Shown here: piece after piece, positions 60,914 to 64,000 of the stretch | How positions within the stretch are numbered: position 1 is the stretch's first letter | How the letters are laid out: each line of letters opens with the position of its first letter | Source of the DNA: Pseudomonadota bacterium | GTDB taxonomy: Bacteria > Pseudomonadota > Alphaproteobacteria > Sphingomonadales > Sphingomonadaceae | Assembly: GCA_023458055.1 (NCBI GenBank) | Contig: JAEXAW010000101.1 | Span: 81,045-145,044 of the forward strand | DNA: 64,000 nt | Reading direction: 5' to 3' | The notes under the pieces: generated by a model | What the model saw: the letters and a program-made list of their open reading frames with translations, nothing else | Database searches by the model: none | What the model was told of the DNA's origin: nothing | Translations under genes and position numbers: made by a program

Positions 60914-61600
60914 TCAGTGATATTTGGCGCGCAGCCGCATCGCCGTGCGCGCCGTGCTGTTCACATACAGCGCGATCAGGATGACCCCGACCACGAACGC
61001 AAAAGCATCGAAGATCGTATAGTTCATATATCCGACCGACACGGGTCCGAGCGCCCACATGGCGATGGTCAGCACGATCAACATAACCCGCAATTCGGTC
61101 GGGCCTGCGCCCGCATGCGCCAACTGGAATTCGCCCATCACCTTGGCGGAAATGAAGGTGTGGATCGCGAGCAACAGATAGCCGAGCAGCGGCACCGCCG
61201 CGACCTCGACCTTCATATAGGGCGTGAGGCCAAGGCCGCCGACGATCAGAATAATCGCAAGCGCATCGACACTATGGTCGAGGAAATAGCCATAATCGGG
61301 CCGCTCGATCTTGCGGAACCGGGCAAGGCTACCGTCGAGTGAATCCCCGAACCAGTTGATGAAATAAGCCGCGACCGACAGCCACAGCCAGTTGCGATCA
61401 ACATTGGAGAGCATATAGCCAGCGCAGATCAGCACCGCGCCGAGAAAACCGAGCGTTGTCATCCGGTCCGGCGTCGCAGATGCGGGCAGGCGCGCGCACA
61501 GCCAGTTGAGCAAACGCCGCTCACTGCGAGCCAGCACATTGCCCTGTAGCCGTTCGACCGGCTGCATTGCCGGAAGATCAATTTTTACATGCTCGTTCAA
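60914..61600 (-). CDS. CDP-alcohol phosphatidyltransferase family protein
   Basis: 228 residues with about six membrane helices. The catalytic signature D-x2-D-G-x2-A-R-x8-G-x3-D-x3-D is seen as DSLDGSLARFRKIERPDYG followed by YFLDHSVD. It links a CDP-linked lipid to an alcohol acceptor in the inner membrane; the acceptor (glycerol phosphate, serine, inositol, choline or other) cannot be told. The annotated start is a TTG at 61600 without a clear SD; an ATG at 61567 is possible. Confidence 0.85.
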   Translation of the reverse strand: MNEHVKIDLPAMQPVERLQGNVLARSERRLLNWLCARLPASATPDRMTTLGFLGAVLICAGYMLSNVDRNWLWLSVAAYFINWFGDSLDGSLARFRKIERPDYGYFLDHSVDALAIILIVGGLGLTPYMKVEVAAVPLLGYLLLAIHTFISAKVMGEFQLAHAGAGPTELRVMLIVLTIAMWALGPVSVGYMNYTIFDAFAFVVGVILIALYVNSTARTAMRLRAKYH

Positions 61601-61778
61601 TATCTGCGCGGCTCCGGGGGCTTGTCGATCTTGGGGGTAAGGCGGTCCTGCGCCTTTATCCGTGGAACAGCAAGCCTTTTGTCATCAAACTGTCATCAGT
61701 CTGTTTTCGCCAGAATGCCATTGCTCTCCGGCTTGCAATCGCGCATGCGGTTGGACGCACCAAGGATGAGGTAGGACG

Positions 61779-63002
61779 ATGCAAACGCGTGATGTCGTGA
61801 TAGTGGGCGCAGGACATGGCGGGGCGGCAGCTGCAGTTGCCTTGCGCCAACAAGGCTTTGAAGGCAGCATCCTGGTGATCGGACGCGAGCCCGAATTGCC
61901 CTATGAGCGCCCGCCGCTCAGCAAGGAATATCTCACCGGCGACAAGGAACGCGAGCGGTTGCTCATCCGCGCCCCGGCCTTTTGGGAAGAGCGCAATATC
62001 GAAATGATGCTCGGCCAATCGGTGGTGAGCGTTGATGCGGCGAGCCAGACCGTGCTTTTGAGCGATGGCGAGCAGATTCATTATGGCGATCTTATCTGGG
62101 CGGCGGGCGGACAGCCTCGCCGGTTGCAATGCCCGGGCGCCGAATTGGACGGGATTTTCGCCGTGCGCACGCTGGCCGATGTCGACGCGATGCAGGCGCA
62201 GATGGATGCGGCGCAAAATATCGTCATTATCGGCGGCGGCTATATCGGACTCGAAGCCGCGGCCGTGTTCGCCAAGATGGGCAAGAAAGTGACCTTGCTC
62301 GAAGCGTTCCACCGCATATTGTCGCGCGTTGCGGGCGAGCCTTTGTCGGATTTCTTTGAAGCCGAACATCGCGCGCACGGCGTCGATCTGCGCACCGGGG
62401 TGCTGATGAGCGGCTTTGCGGGCGACGGAGACAAATTGCGCGCGGTTGTGCTTGAAGATGGCAGCGAAATTCCCGCTGATATGGCGATTGTCGGCATCGG
62501 CATCATTCCGGAAGTCGCGATTCTGGAAGCGGCGGGCGCGCACTGCAGCAACGGTGTCGAGGTCGACGAGCAATGCCGCACCTCGCTCGCCCATGTCTAT
62601 GCGATCGGCGACTGCGCGCTCCACGCCAACAAATTTGCGGACGGTACGAAATTGCGGCTGGAGTCGGTGCAGAACGCCAATGATCAGGCGAGCTGCGTTG
62701 CCAAGGCGATCTGCGGCAAGGGCGAGCCCTATGCGGCAACCCCGTGGTTCTGGTCGAACCAATATGATCTGAAGCTGCAGACCGTCGGCCTGTCGGTGGG
62801 TTTCGACGCGACCGTAGTGCGCGGCGACCCCGCGACGCGCAGCTTTTCGGTGATTTACCTCAAGGACGGCCACGTCATCGCGCTCGATTGCGTCAACGCG
62901 GTCAAGGATTATGTCCAGGGCAAGAAGCTGGTCGAAACAAGGGCCGAGATCCCAGCCGAGCGGCTCGCGGATACGGGGGTTTTGCTGAAAGAGATGGTGT
63001 GA
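61779..63002 (+). CDS. FAD-dependent ferredoxin/rubredoxin reductase-type oxidoreductase
   Basis: 407 residues. FAD-binding VVIVGAGHGGAAAAVALRQQ at the N terminus, ELPYERPPLSKEYLTGD typical of putidaredoxin-reductase-like enzymes, NAD-binding NIVIIGGGYIGLEAAAVFAK, FAD-binding VYAIGDCALHANKF, and the C-terminal WFWSNQYDLKLQTVGLS domain. It passes electrons from NAD(P)H to a ferredoxin that feeds P450s or oxygenases. Good SD (AGGTAGGA). No ferredoxin gene adjoins; the P450 at 6067 is a possible but distant client. Confidence 0.92.
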   Translation: MQTRDVVIVGAGHGGAAAAVALRQQGFEGSILVIGREPELPYERPPLSKEYLTGDKERERLLIRAPAFWEERNIEMMLGQSVVSVDAASQTVLLSDGEQIHYGDLIWAAGGQPRRLQCPGAELDGIFAVRTLADVDAMQAQMDAAQNIVIIGGGYIGLEAAAVFAKMGKKVTLLEAFHRILSRVAGEPLSDFFEAEHRAHGVDLRTGVLMSGFAGDGDKLRAVVLEDGSEIPADMAIVGIGIIPEVAILEAAGAHCSNGVEVDEQCRTSLAHVYAIGDCALHANKFADGTKLRLESVQNANDQASCVAKAICGKGEPYAATPWFWSNQYDLKLQTVGLSVGFDATVVRGDPATRSFSVIYLKDGHVIALDCVNAVKDYVQGKKLVETRAEIPAERLADTGVLLKEMV

Positions 63003-63024
63003 GCCATCCCTCGCTTGCGCGCGT

Positions 63025-63116
63025 CGTCATCCCCGGCTTGACCGGGGATCCATCACCGGCACGTCAGGTTTAGCGCCAACCTCCCGTGATGGATTCCCGC
63101 TTTCGCGCGAATGACG
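63025..63116. repeat. CGTCATCC-type palindromic repeat pair
   Basis: Left arm CGTCATCCCCGGCTTGACCG continuing GGGATCC, right arm ending GCGAATGACG, with inner ATCACCGG and CCCGTGAT parts that pair across the middle. Same class as the repeat inside sufC. Confidence 0.75.
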
Positions 63117-63167
63117 AGTGAAGTGGGGGGATTTGCTGCAAGTCCTGCGCACGGTCCTCAGAAACGA

Positions 63168-63201
63168 CAAAAGCCGCCCAGCTTTCGCGGGCGGCTTTTT
63201 G
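63168..63201 (-). terminator. Intrinsic terminator after tRNA-fMet
   Basis: AAAAGCCGCCC - nine-base loop - GGGCGGCTTTT, with T-runs on both strands. Five bases beyond the CCA end of the tRNA on the minus strand; it ends the rRNA/tRNA transcript. Also usable on the plus strand. Confidence 0.88.
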
Positions 63202-63205
63202 TGGT

Positions 63206-63478
<273 letters not shown>

Positions 63479-63500
63479 CTGTCTTAAAAACAGCCTGAAA

Positions 63501-63540
63501 AACAAAAAGGGGCCGGCCGGTTAAGGCCAGCCCCTTTTGT
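63501..63540 (-). terminator. Intrinsic terminator between 5S rRNA and tRNA-fMet
   Basis: Minus strand GGGGCTGGCC-TTAACC-GGCCGGCCCC followed by TTTTTGTTTTT. The stem has one G-U pair. Its place between 5S and tRNA-fMet implies either partial read-through or a promoter for the tRNA in the repeats. Confidence 0.85.
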
Positions 63541-63590
63541 TGAACTGTGAATGGGTTCAATCCGCTTCATTCTCATGCACCGGCTATAAT

Positions 63591-63706
63591 GCCTGGCGAC
63601 GACCTACTCTTCCGGGGCTTGAGCCACAGTACCATCGGCGCAGTCAGGTTTCACGGCCGAGTTCGGGATGGGATCGGGTGGGGCACTGACGCTATGGCCA
63701 CCAAGC
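63591..63706 (-). rRNA. rrf: 5S ribosomal RNA
   Basis: About 116 nt on the minus strand, beginning GCTTGGTGGCCATAGCG and containing the universal CCCGATCCCATCCCGAACTC and GTAGGTCGTCGCCAGGC near the 3' end. Ends are estimated to within a few bases. Confidence 0.95.
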
Positions 63707-63824
63707 AATAAAGCAGGTGCATGAAAGCGAGCGGGTTTTAATCGATGAGACCATTATCGGGCTGCGTAAATCATCGCATCACCGCCGACAAATCTGTCAC
63801 CAGAATTGTCATTGATGGTGGGAC

Positions 63825-64000
<176 letters not shown>

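Overview
The window looks like chromosomal DNA from an alphaproteobacterium of the Sphingomonadales (Sphingomonas/Sphingopyxis/Sphingorhabdus type). The grounds are a GC-rich sequence with an alphaproteobacterial suf operon headed by an Rrf2 regulator, TonB-dependent receptors, an rRNA operon ending 23S-5S-tRNA-fMet, and many short intergenic palindromic repeats. The genus cannot be fixed from the sequence alone. I see no prophage, plasmid backbone, classical insertion sequence or CRISPR array.

Layout. 1-9.3 kb: the end of aroC, a dicarboxylate-type symporter, a GNAT acetyltransferase, a TonB-dependent receptor preceded by a tiny ORF with an extreme Shine-Dalgarno sequence, a Tyr/Gly/Asp-rich lipoprotein, a cytochrome P450, an extensin-like protein and a DMT exporter. 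9.3-17 kb: a complete leftward suf operon (rrf2, sufB, DUF559 gene, small unknown gene, sufC, sufD, sufS, sufT-like, sufA, lipoprotein) riddled with palindromic repeats, one of them translated inside sufC. 17-19.3 kb: a visibly AT-richer three-gene cassette (AraC regulator, FeeM-like N-acyl amino acid synthase, aspartyl/asparaginyl beta-hydroxylase). 19.4-34.4 kb: a putative sRNA, pyrD, gamma-glutamyltransferase, acyl-CoA ligase, a glyoxalase operon (gloA, nitronate monooxygenase-like, gloB), two SIMPL proteins, an alpha/beta hydrolase, a quinone oxidoreductase, leuCD and a GDT1 family transporter.

34.4-54 kb: GST and ferritin-like genes; a seven-gene leftward operon in which scoA and scoB are separated by a small DUF5076-like gene and two HAD-phosphatase paralogues; a universal stress protein; a second TonB-dependent receptor; proA with a coupled NTF2-like gene; DUF5694, DUF3667, PhoD and patatin genes. 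54-64 kb: a second DUF559 gene inside hairpin-bearing inverted repeats, an aldehyde dehydrogenase, a DUF11-type secreted protein, a two-component system, a DUF4173 membrane protein, a CDP-alcohol phosphatidyltransferase, a ferredoxin-reductase-type flavoprotein, tRNA-fMet, 5S and the 3' end of 23S rRNA.

The observation I rank highest is the pair of DUF559 (predicted Vsr/PD-(D/E)XK-like nuclease) genes. Each is bracketed by a matched inverted pair of composite hairpins, from a different sequence family in each case. Nuclease-less hairpin pairs of the same build occur elsewhere in the window, and paired arms show compensatory base changes. This resembles REP/REPIN-RAYT logic but with a different enzyme. 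I cannot test novelty or function here. The second candidate is the AraC/FeeM-like/hydroxylase cassette, which may make a hydroxylated N-acyl amino acid.
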